From assembly GCF_008369445.1 (NCBI RefSeq), contig NZ_VTWH01000003.1, positions 62,001-126,000 of the forward strand: a DNA stretch of 64,000 bases, in the 5' to 3' direction. Shown in pieces: positions 25,020 to 34,035 of the stretch. The translations under genes and the position numbers were made by a program. The notes under the pieces were generated by a model. That model made no database searches, was not told the origin of the DNA, and was given only the letters and a program-made list of their open reading frames with translations. This DNA is from Aureimonas fodinaquatilis (GTDB lineage Bacteria; Pseudomonadota; Alphaproteobacteria; Rhizobiales; Rhizobiaceae). The first letter of the stretch is position 1; each line of letters opens with the position of its first letter.

Positions 25020-26261
25020 ATGCTCTCCTCAGACCAGACTGCCAGACCTGCGGAGCAGCAAGAGGCTGTGTTGCCGCAGAAGGGCGCGAGCGGTTTTGGA
25101 TCTGCCGCATACGCCCTCGCGGCGCTCTCTACGGCGTCCTTTTCGATCGGCGTTGGCGAGTTCGGAATTATGGGCCTGTTGCCCGGCCTTGCCAGTGATC
25201 TTGGAGTTTCCATTCCGCAAGCCGGGCTTCTCGTTACCGGCTATGCACTGGGCGTGGTATTCGGTGGGCCGTTGCTTGCCGCAATGACCTCCCGCATGGA
25301 GCGGCGGCGCTTGCTCCTGGCCATGACGGTGATTTTCATCATCGGCAATCTGGCCTGTGCGCTGGCTCCAACCTACGAGCTCTTGATGGCCGCGCGGGTG
25401 TTTACCGCTCTGGCGCATGCCACCTTTTTTGGCATTGGCGCTGTTATGGCCGCCGACATATCGCCTCCCGGCAAGCAGGCACAGGCAATTTCCCTGATGT
25501 TTGTTGGCATGACTCTGGCAAATGTCATGGGTGTGCCGCTTGGCACCTTCATCGGGCAGGCATTTGGCTGGCGTTCAACTTTCTGGGCCGTCACTGCCCT
25601 TAGTGTCCTGTCCGGCATTGCATTGATGATTTGTCTGCCCAAAAGCTACCCGCAAGCCGATATTCGCTTCAGGGCAGAACTGCGCGCCCTCACCAGGCCG
25701 CAAGTCATGCTGGCCATGTCACTCAGCGTTCTGGCATCCATAGCGTTCTTCTCAGTCTTCACCTACATCACGCCCATGCTGACGGATGTGACCGGCCTTG
25801 CAGAAGCAACGGTTCCCTATGTTCTGCTGGTGTTTGGTGTTGGCCTGACCATTGGCAATCTGGCTGGCGGCAAATTGGCCGACTGGAAGCTGATGCCGTC
25901 CATTATCGGGCTGTTTGCGCTGTTGATCGTCATTCTGCTGGCGCTTTACACCGGCATGGCCAATCCGGCTCTAATGCTTGGCCTGATGTTTCTGTGGGGC
26001 ATTGTGGTTTTTGGGCTGGTGCCACCCGTGCAGATGCGCATTGTTTCGCAAGCCACGGGTGCGCGCAATCTGGCTTCCACATTCAATCAAAGCGCGTTCA
26101 ACCTGGGCAATGCCATTGGCGCATGGATGGGCGCTGCCCTGCTGACAGCGGGTTTTTCCTACCGCCAACTGCCCATTGCGGCCTTGGTGGTGGCCTTTGT
26201 TGCGCTGGGCGTGGCCATTGTCAGTTCGCGGATGCAGCGCCGTGTCGACAGTCAGCTATGA
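25020..26261 (+). CDS. MFS transporter, drug/sugar efflux type (DHA1, YdhP/AraJ-like)
   Basis: This 413-residue inner-membrane protein has twelve predicted segments. The first contains STASFSIGVGEFGIMGLLP. The MFS motif after TM2 is RMERRRLLL, and motif C-like Gly/Pro residues lie in ISLMFVGMTLANVMGVPLG. This pattern fits DHA1 proton-driven exporters of the AraJ/YdhP group. The ATG at 25020 is chosen because GGGA lies eight bases upstream; in-frame starts at 25005 and 24960 are possible, but the latter falls inside the palindrome. Substrate unknown. It appears to be monocistronic, with a convergent terminator behind it. Confidence 0.88.
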   Translation: MLSSDQTARPAEQQEAVLPQKGASGFGSAAYALAALSTASFSIGVGEFGIMGLLPGLASDLGVSIPQAGLLVTGYALGVVFGGPLLAAMTSRMERRRLLLAMTVIFIIGNLACALAPTYELLMAARVFTALAHATFFGIGAVMAADISPPGKQAQAISLMFVGMTLANVMGVPLGTFIGQAFGWRSTFWAVTALSVLSGIALMICLPKSYPQADIRFRAELRALTRPQVMLAMSLSVLASIAFFSVFTYITPMLTDVTGLAEATVPYVLLVFGVGLTIGNLAGGKLADWKLMPSIIGLFALLIVILLALYTGMANPALMLGLMFLWGIVVFGLVPPVQMRIVSQATGARNLASTFNQSAFNLGNAIGAWMGAALLTAGFSYRQLPIAALVVAFVALGVAIVSSRMQRRVDSQL

Positions 26262-26289
26262 AAAAAGGCGTTTGCCGAAAGCAAACGCC
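26261..26289 (-). terminator. Rho-independent terminator for the OmpA-like lipoprotein gene
   Basis: Arms GGCGTTTGC (26267-26275) and GCAAACGCC (26281-26289) form a perfect 9-bp stem with a 5-base loop. On the minus strand six T residues follow (A-run 26261-26266). It can also act weakly on the convergent MFS transcript. Confidence 0.9.
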
Positions 26290-26319
26290 CTTCTGACTCA
26301 TTCCGCATAAAGGCCGAAA

Positions 26320-26982
26320 TTATCCGGCTTGCAGTGGCGAGATGGAAATTTCCACCCGGCGGTTCTGCGCGCGGCCTTCCTCTGTTGCATTGGAAGCAAC
26401 CGGGCGCGACATGCCAAAGCCCTGAATGTTCAGTCGGTTGCCGGAAACGCCCTGCGTTTGCAGGAACTGGCCAACGCTGCCCGCGCGCCGCTGGGACAAT
26501 GCGAAGTTATAGCTTTCGGAACCAACATTGTCGGTGTTGCCTGCAACGTCAACAATGGTCTGGTTGTACTTGTTCAGCACAATCGCCACAGATGTCAGCG
26601 TTGGATAAAACTCCGAGCGCACCTGATCCTGATTGGTTGCGAAGGTGATGTTGGATGGCATGTTCAGGATGATGCGGTCGCCAGAGCGCGTGACGGACAC
26701 GCCTGTGCCCTGCAATTGCGCGCGCAGGTCCGCTTCCTGCCGGTCCATGTAAACGCCAATGCCGCCACCGGTCAGCGCGCCAACACCAGCACCAATCAGT
26801 GCTGCCTGACCGCGGTTGACCCCGGCGATTTCGCCAACAAGCAAACCACCCAGCGCGCCTACGCCAGCGCCGATGCCGGTGCCTGCCGCTGTGCGCGAAA
26901 CCTGCTGTTCATTGGTGTAGGGATTGGTGGTGCAACCGGCCAGAACAGTCAGTGCGGCGCATACAGCCAGAATCTTTTTCAT
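26320..26982 (-). CDS. OmpA-family lipoprotein with glycine-zipper domain
   Basis: This 220-residue envelope protein starts at the ATG of MKKILAVCAALTVLAGC. The lipobox LAGC is cleaved and lipidated on Cys18, with TTNPYT following. Residues of about 35-85 form a glycine-zipper (GTGIGAGVGALGGLLVGEIA and GAGVGALTGGGIGVYM). The OmpA C-terminal peptidoglycan-binding domain has TFATNQDQVRSEF, VDVAGNTDNVGS, LSQRRAGSVGQFL and RRVEISI. It tethers the outer membrane to peptidoglycan; the product resembles YiaD-type proteins. A longer frame upstream (to 27114) has no leader and overlaps an intergenic repeat. A strong terminator follows. Confidence 0.92.
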   Translation of the reverse strand: MKKILAVCAALTVLAGCTTNPYTNEQQVSRTAAGTGIGAGVGALGGLLVGEIAGVNRGQAALIGAGVGALTGGGIGVYMDRQEADLRAQLQGTGVSVTRSGDRIILNMPSNITFATNQDQVRSEFYPTLTSVAIVLNKYNQTIVDVAGNTDNVGSESYNFALSQRRAGSVGQFLQTQGVSGNRLNIQGFGMSRPVASNATEEGRAQNRRVEISISPLQAG

Positions 26983-27015
26983 GAAAGGCTCTTTGATTGG
27001 ACGAAATCTTACAAA

Positions 27016-27110
27016 GCAATTCCAGCAGCATTGTGAGGCGGATTTGAGTCCGGAATTGCGACAAAACAAAGTTTTGGAGCACTTTCGCGATTCGAGGAAA
27101 CGCGAAAAGC
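27016..27110. repeat. Intergenic inverted repeats upstream of the OmpA-like gene
   Basis: GCAATTCC (27016-27023) pairs with GGAATTGC (27052-27059), and TTTCGCG (27083-27089) pairs with CGCGAAA (27101-27107). The second element resembles the GCACTTTCGCG-type palindromes scattered in Rhizobiales intergenic regions. Confidence 0.45.
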
Positions 27111-27212
27111 ACACCGGAATTTGCAGGCACTATGGTTAAAATTGTGTGAATTGTCACGGCGAAGGCAGCGGATCGATGTTTTTCAACCCGCTGCCTGTGC
27201 CTACAGCAGAAC

Positions 27213-28244
27213 TCAGGCAGCCTTTGCGCCGCGCAGCAGCTTGCGATTGACCAGAAGTTCGGCAATCTGAATGGCGTTCAGCGCCGCACCCTTGCGCAAA
27301 TTGTCTGCCACAACCCAAATGTTCAGGCCGTTTTCCAACGTCTGATCTTCCCGAATGCGGGAAATATAGGTTGCATCTTCACCGGCAGATTCAATCGGGG
27401 TGATGTAGCCGCCATCTTCCCGCTTGTCGATGACAAGGCAGCCAGGAGCTTCGCGCAGAATATTGCGAGCTTCTTCGGCAGTGATCGGCTTTTCAAACTC
27501 GATATTGACCGCTTCCGAATGGCCGATAAACACAGGAACGCGCACGGCTGTGCACGTAACCTTGATCTTTGGATCAAGCATCTTCTTGGTTTCGGCCATC
27601 ACCTTCCATTCTTCCTTTGTCGAACCGTCTTCCATGAAGACGTCGATATGCGGAATCACGTTGAAGGCGATGCGCTTGGTGAATTTCTGGGTCGAAATCG
27701 GATCGGCCACGAAAACAGCGCGGCTCTGCTGGAACAACTCGTCCATGCCGTCCTTGCCGGCACCGGAAACCGACTGATAGGTTGAAACCACCACGCGCTT
27801 GATTGTGGCATAGTCATGCAATGGCTTCAGCGCCACGACCAACTGGGCAGTGGAACAGTTCGGATTGGCAATGATGTTGCGGCGGGTAAATCCGGTAACA
27901 GCGTCGGCGTTCACCTCGGGAACAATCAACGGCACGTCCTGATCATAGCGGAAGGCCGAGGAGTTATCGATCACCACACAGCCTTGAGCGGCAATCCTGG
28001 GTGCCCATTCCTTGGCAACAGAGCCACCTGCCGACATGAGCGCAATGTCAGTGCCAGTAAAATCATAGGATTCCAGCGCTTTGACCTTGAGCGGCTTATC
28101 GCCGAAAAAGACCTCTGTTCCCTGGCTGCGGCGAGAGGCAAGAGCCACCACTTCATCTGCCGGAAAGCCACGCTCTTCCAGAATATTCAGCATTTCCCGG
28201 CCGACATTGCCTGTCGCTCCGACAATCGCCACCTTGTAACCCAT
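27213..28244 (-). CDS. asd: Aspartate-semialdehyde dehydrogenase
   Basis: Asd reduces aspartyl-4-phosphate to aspartate semialdehyde with NADPH, the branch point to lysine/diaminopimelate, threonine and methionine. This 343-residue protein starts MGYKVAIVGATGNVGREML (Rossmann GxTGxVG). The catalytic Cys lies in ANPNCSTAQLVVAL and the substrate/catalytic region is HSEAVNIEFEKP. AGGA precedes the chosen ATG; a frame extending to 28397 adds residues with no family resemblance. It ends in the usual basic tail LLVNRKLL. Apparently monocistronic. Confidence 0.95.
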   Translation of the reverse strand: MGYKVAIVGATGNVGREMLNILEERGFPADEVVALASRRSQGTEVFFGDKPLKVKALESYDFTGTDIALMSAGGSVAKEWAPRIAAQGCVVIDNSSAFRYDQDVPLIVPEVNADAVTGFTRRNIIANPNCSTAQLVVALKPLHDYATIKRVVVSTYQSVSGAGKDGMDELFQQSRAVFVADPISTQKFTKRIAFNVIPHIDVFMEDGSTKEEWKVMAETKKMLDPKIKVTCTAVRVPVFIGHSEAVNIEFEKPITAEEARNILREAPGCLVIDKREDGGYITPIESAGEDATYISRIREDQTLENGLNIWVVADNLRKGAALNAIQIAELLVNRKLLRGAKAA

Positions 28245-28552
28245 GAAACCTGTTCCTTGCTCCCCGCAGCCAGTCAACGCCTCCAACCCCGTCCCGGGGG
28301 AGTGCGGGACGAAGGCTTCAGCTAATCGCGGTTTTAATAATGGAGCGTGTGAACATGGAAAGGGCATATGCGCTGTCACAGCCGCAAAGTCAATCACCCC
28401 GCCCGCGTGAGTTGCATAAGTAAATCAGCCTTGAATGAAACTGAACGGTCGCTTTTTTGCCGCTTTTCATTTTTTTAAAGTCAGGTAGCTTCCTTTTATA
28501 GCGTCCGGCGGCGGCTTTACTGCCTACAAGTGACGTAATGGGAGGAAAAACA
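28245..28552. other. Divergent intergenic region between asd and the MHS transporter gene
   Basis: About 308 bases with no gene. It must hold the asd promoter and the transporter promoter. A small hairpin with arms GTCCCG/CGGGAC lies near 28292-28314. A T-rich stretch around 28450-28500 may be part of the transporter promoter; I cannot fix the boxes. Confidence 0.5.
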
Positions 28553-30229
28553 GTGGCTTCATATGATTCTGCGGGTGATCCCCGCTCACATACAAGCATG
28601 ACCAAAGAAGAGCGCAAGGTTATTGTCGCATCCTCGTTGGGTACCGTATTTGAATGGTACGATTTTTATCTATATGGTTCTCTTGCTGCAATTATTGCGG
28701 CGCAGTTTTTTGCAGGCGTAAATCCAACTGCTGGTTTTATATTTGCACTGCTTGCATTTGCTGCCGGTTTTGCGGTCAGACCCTTCGGTGCACTTGTTTT
28801 TGGTCGCCTCGGCGACATGGTCGGTAGAAAATATACATTTCTGATAACAATTGTTATTATGGGCCTCTCAACATTCATTGTTGGCCTTCTGCCCAACTAT
28901 GCCTCGATCGGCGTTCTAGCGCCCGTTCTCCTCATCATTCTGCGTCTTTTGCAGGGCCTGGCCCTTGGTGGTGAATATGGCGGCGCGGTGGTTTACGTTG
29001 CCGAACATTCTCCCAACGGCAAGCGCGGCTATTTCACGGCGTGGATTCAAACCACAGCCACAATGGGTCTGTTTCTGTCGCTCATCATCATTCTGGGAAC
29101 CCGCACCTTCATGGGTGAAGAGGCGTTCCGTGAATGGGGCTGGCGTATCCCATTCCTCATCTCGATCGTGCTTCTGGCAATTTCGGTCTGGATTCGGACA
29201 AAGCTGAACGAAAGCCCGGTTTTCCAGCGGATGAAGGCTGAAGGTAAAACTTCGAAAAGCCCATTGCGGGAATCATTCGGCCAATGGTCCAACCTGAAAA
29301 TTGTGCTTCTGGCCCTGTTCGGCCTGACGGCCGGTCAGGCTGTGGTCTGGTACACTGGCCAGTTCTATGCGCTGTTCTTCCTGACACAGACGCTTAAAGT
29401 AGACGGCGCAACGGCCAATATCATGATGGCTGTGGCACTGTTGCTGGCAACGCCATTCTTCCTGGTTTTCGGCGCGCTTTCCGACAGGATTGGCCGCAAG
29501 GCCGTCATCATGGCCGGGCTGCTGATTTCAGTGGTAACGCTGTTCCCGGCTTTCCAGCTTCTGACCAATGTCACCAATCCACGTCTTGCTGCCGCACAGG
29601 CCAGTGCGCCTGTTTCTGTTACCGCAGATCCGGCAACCTGTTCCTTCCAGTTCAACCCGGTTGGTACTTCCGCCTTTGTGTCATCCTGCGATATTGCAAA
29701 GGCATTTCTGGCCAGAAACGCCGTGAACTACGACAATATTGCTGCGCCTCCGGGCACAGTGGCCAGTGTGCAGATTGGCGACGTAACAGTGCAGAGCTTT
29801 GAGGGTGCAACGCTTACGCCCGAAGAGCGTAAGGTTCAGACGGATGCGTTTGGCGTTGCGGCCACCGATGCAATTCGCGCAGCGGGTTATCCTGCGGCCG
29901 CTGATCCGAATGAAATCAACTATGTAGCGGCAACCGCAATTCTGTTCTTCCTGGTGTTTCTGGTCACCATGGTTTACGGCCCGATTGCGGCTTATCTGGT
30001 GGAATTGTTCCCAACGCGCATTCGCTACACATCCATGTCACTGCCATATCACATCGGTAACGGCTGGTTTGGTGGCTTCCTGCCAACTACCTCGTTCGCA
30101 ATTGTTGCGGCTACAGGCAATATTTACTCGGGTCTCTGGTATCCGGTCATTATTGCAGCCATGTCTTTCATTGTCGGCATGCTCTTCCTGAAAGACACGC
30201 GACACGAAAACATCAACGATATCGATTAA
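28553..30229 (+). CDS. MHS-family MFS transporter with large extracytoplasmic insertion
   Basis: This 558-residue inner-membrane protein belongs to the metabolite:H+ symporter group (ProP/KgtP/ShiA-like). Family motifs are SLGTVFEWYDFYLYG at TM1, RPFGALVFGRLGDMVGRKYTF between TM2 and TM3, and LQGLALGGEYGGAVVYVAEH. Most members have about 430 residues. Here roughly 120 extra residues lie between about residues 345 and 465, including Cys363 and Cys379, before the TM pair AILFFLVFLVTMVYGPIAAY. The GTG at 28553 is preferred because GGGAGG lies about seven bases before it. It is likely an importer of a carboxylate or betaine-type compound. A strong terminator follows. Confidence 0.88.
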   Translation: MASYDSAGDPRSHTSMTKEERKVIVASSLGTVFEWYDFYLYGSLAAIIAAQFFAGVNPTAGFIFALLAFAAGFAVRPFGALVFGRLGDMVGRKYTFLITIVIMGLSTFIVGLLPNYASIGVLAPVLLIILRLLQGLALGGEYGGAVVYVAEHSPNGKRGYFTAWIQTTATMGLFLSLIIILGTRTFMGEEAFREWGWRIPFLISIVLLAISVWIRTKLNESPVFQRMKAEGKTSKSPLRESFGQWSNLKIVLLALFGLTAGQAVVWYTGQFYALFFLTQTLKVDGATANIMMAVALLLATPFFLVFGALSDRIGRKAVIMAGLLISVVTLFPAFQLLTNVTNPRLAAAQASAPVSVTADPATCSFQFNPVGTSAFVSSCDIAKAFLARNAVNYDNIAAPPGTVASVQIGDVTVQSFEGATLTPEERKVQTDAFGVAATDAIRAAGYPAAADPNEINYVAATAILFFLVFLVTMVYGPIAAYLVELFPTRIRYTSMSLPYHIGNGWFGGFLPTTSFAIVAATGNIYSGLWYPVIIAAMSFIVGMLFLKDTRHENINDID

Positions 30230-30241
30230 ACCCGATACAGC

Positions 30242-30281
30242 AAAAAACCGCCCCGGAACGTTGGTTCCGGGGCGGTTTTTT
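30242..30281. terminator. Bidirectional rho-independent terminator between the MHS gene and leuB
   Basis: An A-run (30242-30247), arms CCGCCCCGGAAC (30248-30259) and GTTCCGGGGCGG (30264-30275), a 4-base loop and a T-run (30276-30281) form a 12-bp perfect stem flanked by A6 and T6. It serves both convergent genes. Confidence 0.93.
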
Positions 30282-30297
30282 ATGGATGGAGAAGATT

Positions 30298-31407
30298 TCA
30301 GGAAAGCTTGGCGCGGAAGCTCTCCGCAATGGCATCACCCATTTCGACCGTGCCAACCTGACGCGCGCCTTCCGACATGATGTCGCCGGTGCGGATGCCC
30401 GCCTGCAGCACTTCTGCAATGGACGCTTTCAGCTTGTCGGCTTCTTCAATCATGTTGAAAGAGTAGCGCAAAGCCATGGCAAATGATGCAATCATGGCGA
30501 TGGGGTTGGCGATGCCCTTGCCCGAAATATCGGGGGCCGAACCGTGTACGGGCTCATACATGGCATTGCGGCGACCCGTTGTTTCATCTGCCGGGCCAAG
30601 TGACGCCGAAGGCAACATGCCCAAAGAACCTGTCAGCATGGCGGCAATGTCGGACAGCATGTCGCCGAACAGATTGTCGGTTACGATAACGTCAAACTGC
30701 TTTGGTGCGCGCACAAGCTGCATCCCGCCAGCATCGGCCAGCATGTGCTCCAGCTCCACATCCGGATAGTCGGCGTGCACGGCGGTCACAACCTCATTCC
30801 ACAAAACGCCTGTCACCATGACATTGCGCTTTTCCATCGAGGTAACCTTGCCGCGGCGCGTGCGGGCCAGCTCAAAAGCGGCGCGGGCAATGCGCTCTAT
30901 CTCATAGGTCTGGTAAACCTGTGTATCGACACCGCGCTTCTGGCCGTTGCCAAGCTCGGTAATTTCCTTCGGCAGACCAAAGTAAACGCCACCGGTCAAC
31001 TCTCGCAGGATCAGGATATCCAGCCCGTCAACCAGTTCACGCTTGAGCGAAGAGGCTTCTGCCAGTGCCGGGTAGCAAATGGCAGGGCGCAGATTGGCAA
31101 ACAGGTCAAGATCCTTGCGCAGCCGCAACAGGCCAGATTCCGGGCGGGTCTCATAGCTGTTCTTGTCCCATTTGGGGCCGCCGACCGCGCCAAACAAAAT
31201 GGCGTCTGCTGTTTTGGCCAGTTCCATGTCTGCATCGGAAATGGCAGCGCCGTGCACATCATAGGCTGCGCCGCCAACAAGGCCGGTTTCGGTTTCAAAG
31301 CCGCTGCCCGCAACTTCGTTCATCAGGCTGATGAGTTTTTCTACCTCAGCCATTGCCTCCGGCCCGATTCCATCGCCGGGGAGAAGAAGAAGCTTGCGGG
31401 TGGTCAT
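30298..31407 (-). CDS. leuB: 3-isopropylmalate dehydrogenase
   Basis: LeuB oxidatively decarboxylates 3-isopropylmalate to 2-oxoisocaproate with NAD+ in leucine synthesis. This 369-residue protein starts [19 protein letters not shown]. Substrate residues are in [16 protein letters not shown], and the metal/NAD region includes [19 protein letters not shown] and [18 protein letters not shown]. It lies downstream of leuD on the same strand (133-base gap with a palindromic repeat) and ends at a strong bidirectional terminator. Confidence 0.96.
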   Translation of the reverse strand: MTTRKLLLLPGDGIGPEAMAEVEKLISLMNEVAGSGFETETGLVGGAAYDVHGAAISDADMELAKTADAILFGAVGGPKWDKNSYETRPESGLLRLRKDLDLFANLRPAICYPALAEASSLKRELVDGLDILILRELTGGVYFGLPKEITELGNGQKRGVDTQVYQTYEIERIARAAFELARTRRGKVTSMEKRNVMVTGVLWNEVVTAVHADYPDVELEHMLADAGGMQLVRAPKQFDVIVTDNLFGDMLSDIAAMLTGSLGMLPSASLGPADETTGRRNAMYEPVHGSAPDISGKGIANPIAMIASFAMALRYSFNMIEEADKLKASIAEVLQAGIRTGDIMSEGARQVGTVEMGDAIAESFRAKLS

Positions 31408-31432
31408 TGAATTTCCTCCAGATTTGAACTTC

Positions 31433-31458
31433 TTGTTGAAACGGCATCATTTCAACAA
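31433..31458. repeat. Short palindromic intergenic repeat, copy 2
   Basis: TTGTTGAAA (31433-31441) and TTTCAACAA (31450-31458) form a perfect 9-bp dyad around CGGCATCA. It lies between leuD and leuB and shares the GTTGAAA ... TTTCAAC core with the other copies. Confidence 0.6.
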
Positions 31459-31540
31459 CAAAACAGAAAGTTAAAGCGTGACAGATGATCGAAAGATCAT
31501 ATGAAACTCTTCAAGCCTCAACAGACAGTCGGTCGGTGTT

Positions 31541-32146
31541 TCAGGCCCAGGGGCGGCTCTCGCCCAGGCGTTCTTCAAACGAAGAAATCACGGTGTCGCG
31601 CTCCAGCGTCATGCCAATATCGTCAAGACCATTCAGCAACCGGTTCTTGCGCGATTCCTCAATTGGAAAATGAATAACCTGTCCATCGGGGCGGCGAATT
31701 TCCTGTGTGGCAAGGTCTACCGAAATGCGGGCGTTGGAGCCTTTTTCGGCGTCTTTCAGCAACTGTTCCAGTTCTTCCGGGCTGACGCGGATTGGCAGAA
31801 TGCCGTTCTGGAAGCAGTTGTTGTAAAAAATATCGGCAAAAGAGGTGGAGATGACGCAGCGAATGCCAAAATCCAGCAAGGCCCATGGCGCATGCTCACG
31901 CGATGAGCCGCAGCCGAAATTGTCACCGGCAATCAGAATTTCCGATTTGCTGTAGGCGGGCTTGTTCAGGACAAAATCTTCATTGGGCGAGCCGTCTTCA
32001 TTGTAACGAAGATTGGCAAACAACCCGACACCCAGACCGGTGCGCTTGATTGTCTTGAGATAGTCCTTGGGGATAATCATATCGGTATCGATGTTGACGA
32101 TCGGCAGGGGAGCCGCCACGCCAGTCAGCGTATCAAATTTTTGCAT
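31541..32146 (-). CDS. leuD: 3-isopropylmalate dehydratase small subunit
   Basis: LeuD is the swivel-domain subunit that pairs with LeuC to isomerise 2-isopropylmalate to 3-isopropylmalate. This 201-residue protein starts [20 protein letters not shown]. Family hallmarks are [36 protein letters not shown] and [26 protein letters not shown] precedes the chosen ATG; a frame extending further upstream is antisense to the CitE-like gene. leuC is not in this window, and the next gene upstream is divergent. Confidence 0.96.
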   Translation of the reverse strand: MQKFDTLTGVAAPLPIVNIDTDMIIPKDYLKTIKRTGLGVGLFANLRYNEDGSPNEDFVLNKPAYSKSEILIAGDNFGCGSSREHAPWALLDFGIRCVISTSFADIFYNNCFQNGILPIRVSPEELEQLLKDAEKGSNARISVDLATQEIRRPDGQVIHFPIEESRKNRLLNGLDDIGMTLERDTVISSFEERLGESRPWA

Positions 32147-32245
32147 AATGCCTCTCCTCACGGATAATTGGCATTTCGATATCATTTTCGCCCGACACTG
32201 GTCAAAAGCATTGCGAGGAATATCGGCATTTGGCAGGAAGGAAAT

Positions 32246-33106
32246 ATGACTCAAGCTGATTTTTCTGCCCGATCCGCCCTGTTTGTGCCCGCTGCCAACG
32301 CCCGCGCACTGGCAAAAAGCACGCAATTGCCGGCCGATACCCTGATTTTTGATCTGGAAGATTCGGCCGCGCCAACAGAAAAAGCCGCCGCGCGGGAAAA
32401 TCTGCGCCAGCATCTGGCTGCGCCACGCAGTACGGCGCGGCATGTTGTGCGCATCAACTCACTCACCACACCGGAAGGCACGGAAGATCTGCTGATGGCG
32501 CGTGGCGCGCGGGTTGACGCTATCTTGCTGCCAAAGGTGGAAAAAGCGGGCGAGCTTGCCGAGCTTTCACAAGCGCTGGAACAGACAGATGCTCCGCCCG
32601 AGCTGGCCATCTGGGCCATGGTGGAAACGCCAAAGGGCATTTTAAATGCCGGCGCTTTGGCCGCAATGCAGCTTGCCTATCGGCTGGAAGCGCTGGTTGT
32701 CGGCCCGAATGACATCGTGGCTGCAACCAATTTGCGGCCCTCTGCCGGGCGGGCCGAACTGGTGCCCTGGCTGGCGCAGATTGTGCTGGCGGCCAAAGCG
32801 GCGGAAATTCTGGTTCTGGACGGTGTGTACAATGATTTTCGCGATAGAGCCGGTTTTGAAGCGGAGTGTACACAGGGCCGGGCAATGGGGTTTGACGGCA
32901 AAACCCTGATTCATCCCGATCAGATTGAGCCTGCCAATCTTGCTTTTGGCCCCACAGCGGATGAACTGGCGCAGGCGCAGGAAATTGTGGCGGCATTTGC
33001 TGACCCGGCCAATGCCGGGCGCGGTGTTATTCGCCTTGGCGGGCGTATGGTTGAATTGCTGCATCTGAAAAAAGCGCAGCGGCTTTTGCGACAGAAATCG
33101 CTTTGA
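32246..33106 (+). CDS. HpcH/HpaI-family CoA-ester lyase (CitE-like)
   Basis: This 286-residue TIM-barrel enzyme of the citrate-lyase-beta/malyl-CoA-lyase type cleaves or forms CoA esters of hydroxy acids with Mg2+. Motifs are [16 protein letters not shown], the metal Glu in [24 protein letters not shown], the Glu in WAMVETPKG and the Asp of GPNDIVAAT. The end [13 protein letters not shown] is typical. AAGGAA precedes the ATG at 32246. It is divergent from leuD with about 100 bases between and is followed by a DUF1737 gene 13 bases on. The exact substrate is not readable. Confidence 0.9.
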   Translation: MTQADFSARSALFVPAANARALAKSTQLPADTLIFDLEDSAAPTEKAAARENLRQHLAAPRSTARHVVRINSLTTPEGTEDLLMARGARVDAILLPKVEKAGELAELSQALEQTDAPPELAIWAMVETPKGILNAGALAAMQLAYRLEALVVGPNDIVAATNLRPSAGRAELVPWLAQIVLAAKAAEILVLDGVYNDFRDRAGFEAECTQGRAMGFDGKTLIHPDQIEPANLAFGPTADELAQAQEIVAAFADPANAGRGVIRLGGRMVELLHLKKAQRLLRQKSL

Positions 33107-33119
33107 AAGAGGATTGGAA

Positions 33120-33326
33120 ATGAAGCTTTATCGTTTGTTGACCGGCGTTGATGATGCGCATTTTTGTCACAAGGTTTCGCTGGCCCTGTCGAAAGGCTGG
33201 GAGCTGGCAGGAAGCCCAGCTTATGCTTTTGATGCGGCAGAAGGGGTGATGAAATGCGCTCAGCCGGTGACCAAAGTGGTTGAGGGCAAGCAGTATGACC
33301 CATCCATGAAGCTGGGCGAACAATAG
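33120..33326 (+). CDS. DUF1737 domain protein (68 aa)
   Basis: This small soluble protein reads MKLYRLLTGVDDAHFCHKVS, then LALSKGWELAGSPAYAFDA. That matches the DUF1737 pattern of a LYRLLTG strand, then a helix with HKVS.AL..GW.L.G.P. GAGGA precedes the ATG at 33120. It lies 13 bases after the CitE-like lyase gene and is probably cotranscribed. Function unknown; related short domains occur fused to or near metabolic enzymes. Confidence 0.85.
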   Translation: MKLYRLLTGVDDAHFCHKVSLALSKGWELAGSPAYAFDAAEGVMKCAQPVTKVVEGKQYDPSMKLGEQ

Positions 33327-33352
33327 GTTTTTAGCATTTCTCGTTCAGCGGT

Positions 33353-33775
33353 TTAATCCGCGGCGTCTTCCAGAGCTTCCATATCGTCGTCCGAAAGGCC
33401 AAAGTGATGGCCAATTTCGTGGATGAGAACATGGGAAACCAGCGCGCCAAGCGTTTCCTCATGCTCTGCCCAATAATCCAGAATCGGGCGGCGATACAGA
33501 AGAATGCGGTTTGGCAACTGACCGGTTGCCGGTGCCGAGGCTTCAGCAATGGCACTGCCTTCAAAAAGGCCCAGAATGTCATAGGGCGTTTCCAGCCCCA
33601 TTTCATCGGCGATTTCCTCATCGGGAAAATCAGCAACATGCAGCTGAATATCCCCGCACAGGGACCGAAATTCCACAGGAAGAGCGGCATATGCCACGAT
33701 GGCAATCTGCTCGATTTCTTCAAGGCTGGGAGCCATGCAATGTGCCCAGTCTGAGCTTCGGTCAAGCTTTCCCAT
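33353..33775 (-). CDS. Small metallopeptidase-like protein (zincin, PF06262 type)
   Basis: This 140-residue cytoplasmic protein has the zinc-binding HEXXH motif in SHVLIHEIGHHFGLSDDDME. The first two His residues and the Glu are followed by GHHFGLSDDDM, the signature of the DUF1025/zincin_1 family. Strand and helix segments upstream (FPDEEIADEMGLETPYDILG and LPNRILLYRRPILDYW) also fit. Substrates of this widespread family are unknown. It is convergent with the DUF1737 gene and divergent from the SOS cassette. Confidence 0.88.
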   Translation of the reverse strand: MGKLDRSSDWAHCMAPSLEEIEQIAIVAYAALPVEFRSLCGDIQLHVADFPDEEIADEMGLETPYDILGLFEGSAIAEASAPATGQLPNRILLYRRPILDYWAEHEETLGALVSHVLIHEIGHHFGLSDDDMEALEDAAD

Positions 33776-33805
33776 GGATGCGTTCCGGCCTTCTGAATTT
33801 TTCCA

Positions 33806-33844
33806 GTTGAAATGATTTCATTTCAACGGCGGGACAATGCGACA
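33806..33844. repeat. Short palindromic intergenic repeat, copy 3
   Basis: GTTGAAATGA (33806-33815) and TCATTTCAAC (33818-33827) form a perfect 10-bp dyad with a 2-base centre, followed by GGCGGGACAATGCGACA. It is the inverse orientation of the unit at 2055-2092. Confidence 0.65.
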
Positions 33845-33946
33845 AGCCATGAACCAGCCTCGTCCCACATTCCTGTCACAGGTTCATTATCCACTGACAT
33901 CGGCAATGCCAAGCTTGACTCTGTTTTACGGTTCTGGAATCTATAA

Positions 33947-33961
33947 GAACATATAGTGAAC
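33947..33961 (-). promoter_or_regulatory. LexA (SOS) box of the imuA-imuB-dnaE2 operon
   Basis: GAAC ATATAGT GAAC is the reverse complement of GTTC-N7-GTTC, the direct-repeat LexA site of alphaproteobacteria. A TTGACT -35-like box lies at 33915-33920 and an A+T-rich -10 region at about 33938-33947, so bound LexA would block the promoter. The imuA start is 75 bases downstream. Confidence 0.85.
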
Positions 33962-34035
33962 ATTTCACGGATTCCCATTGGAATCACGGGCGGCAGAATG
34001 ACCTCATTCTGCTGAAAGAATGGATATTGCCGTTA

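Noticed and set aside
33914-33950. GTTC-N12-GAAC (33931-33950) as a second LexA site.
   Set aside because: The spacing does not match the N7 direct or inverted repeat rule; only 33947-33961 fits.
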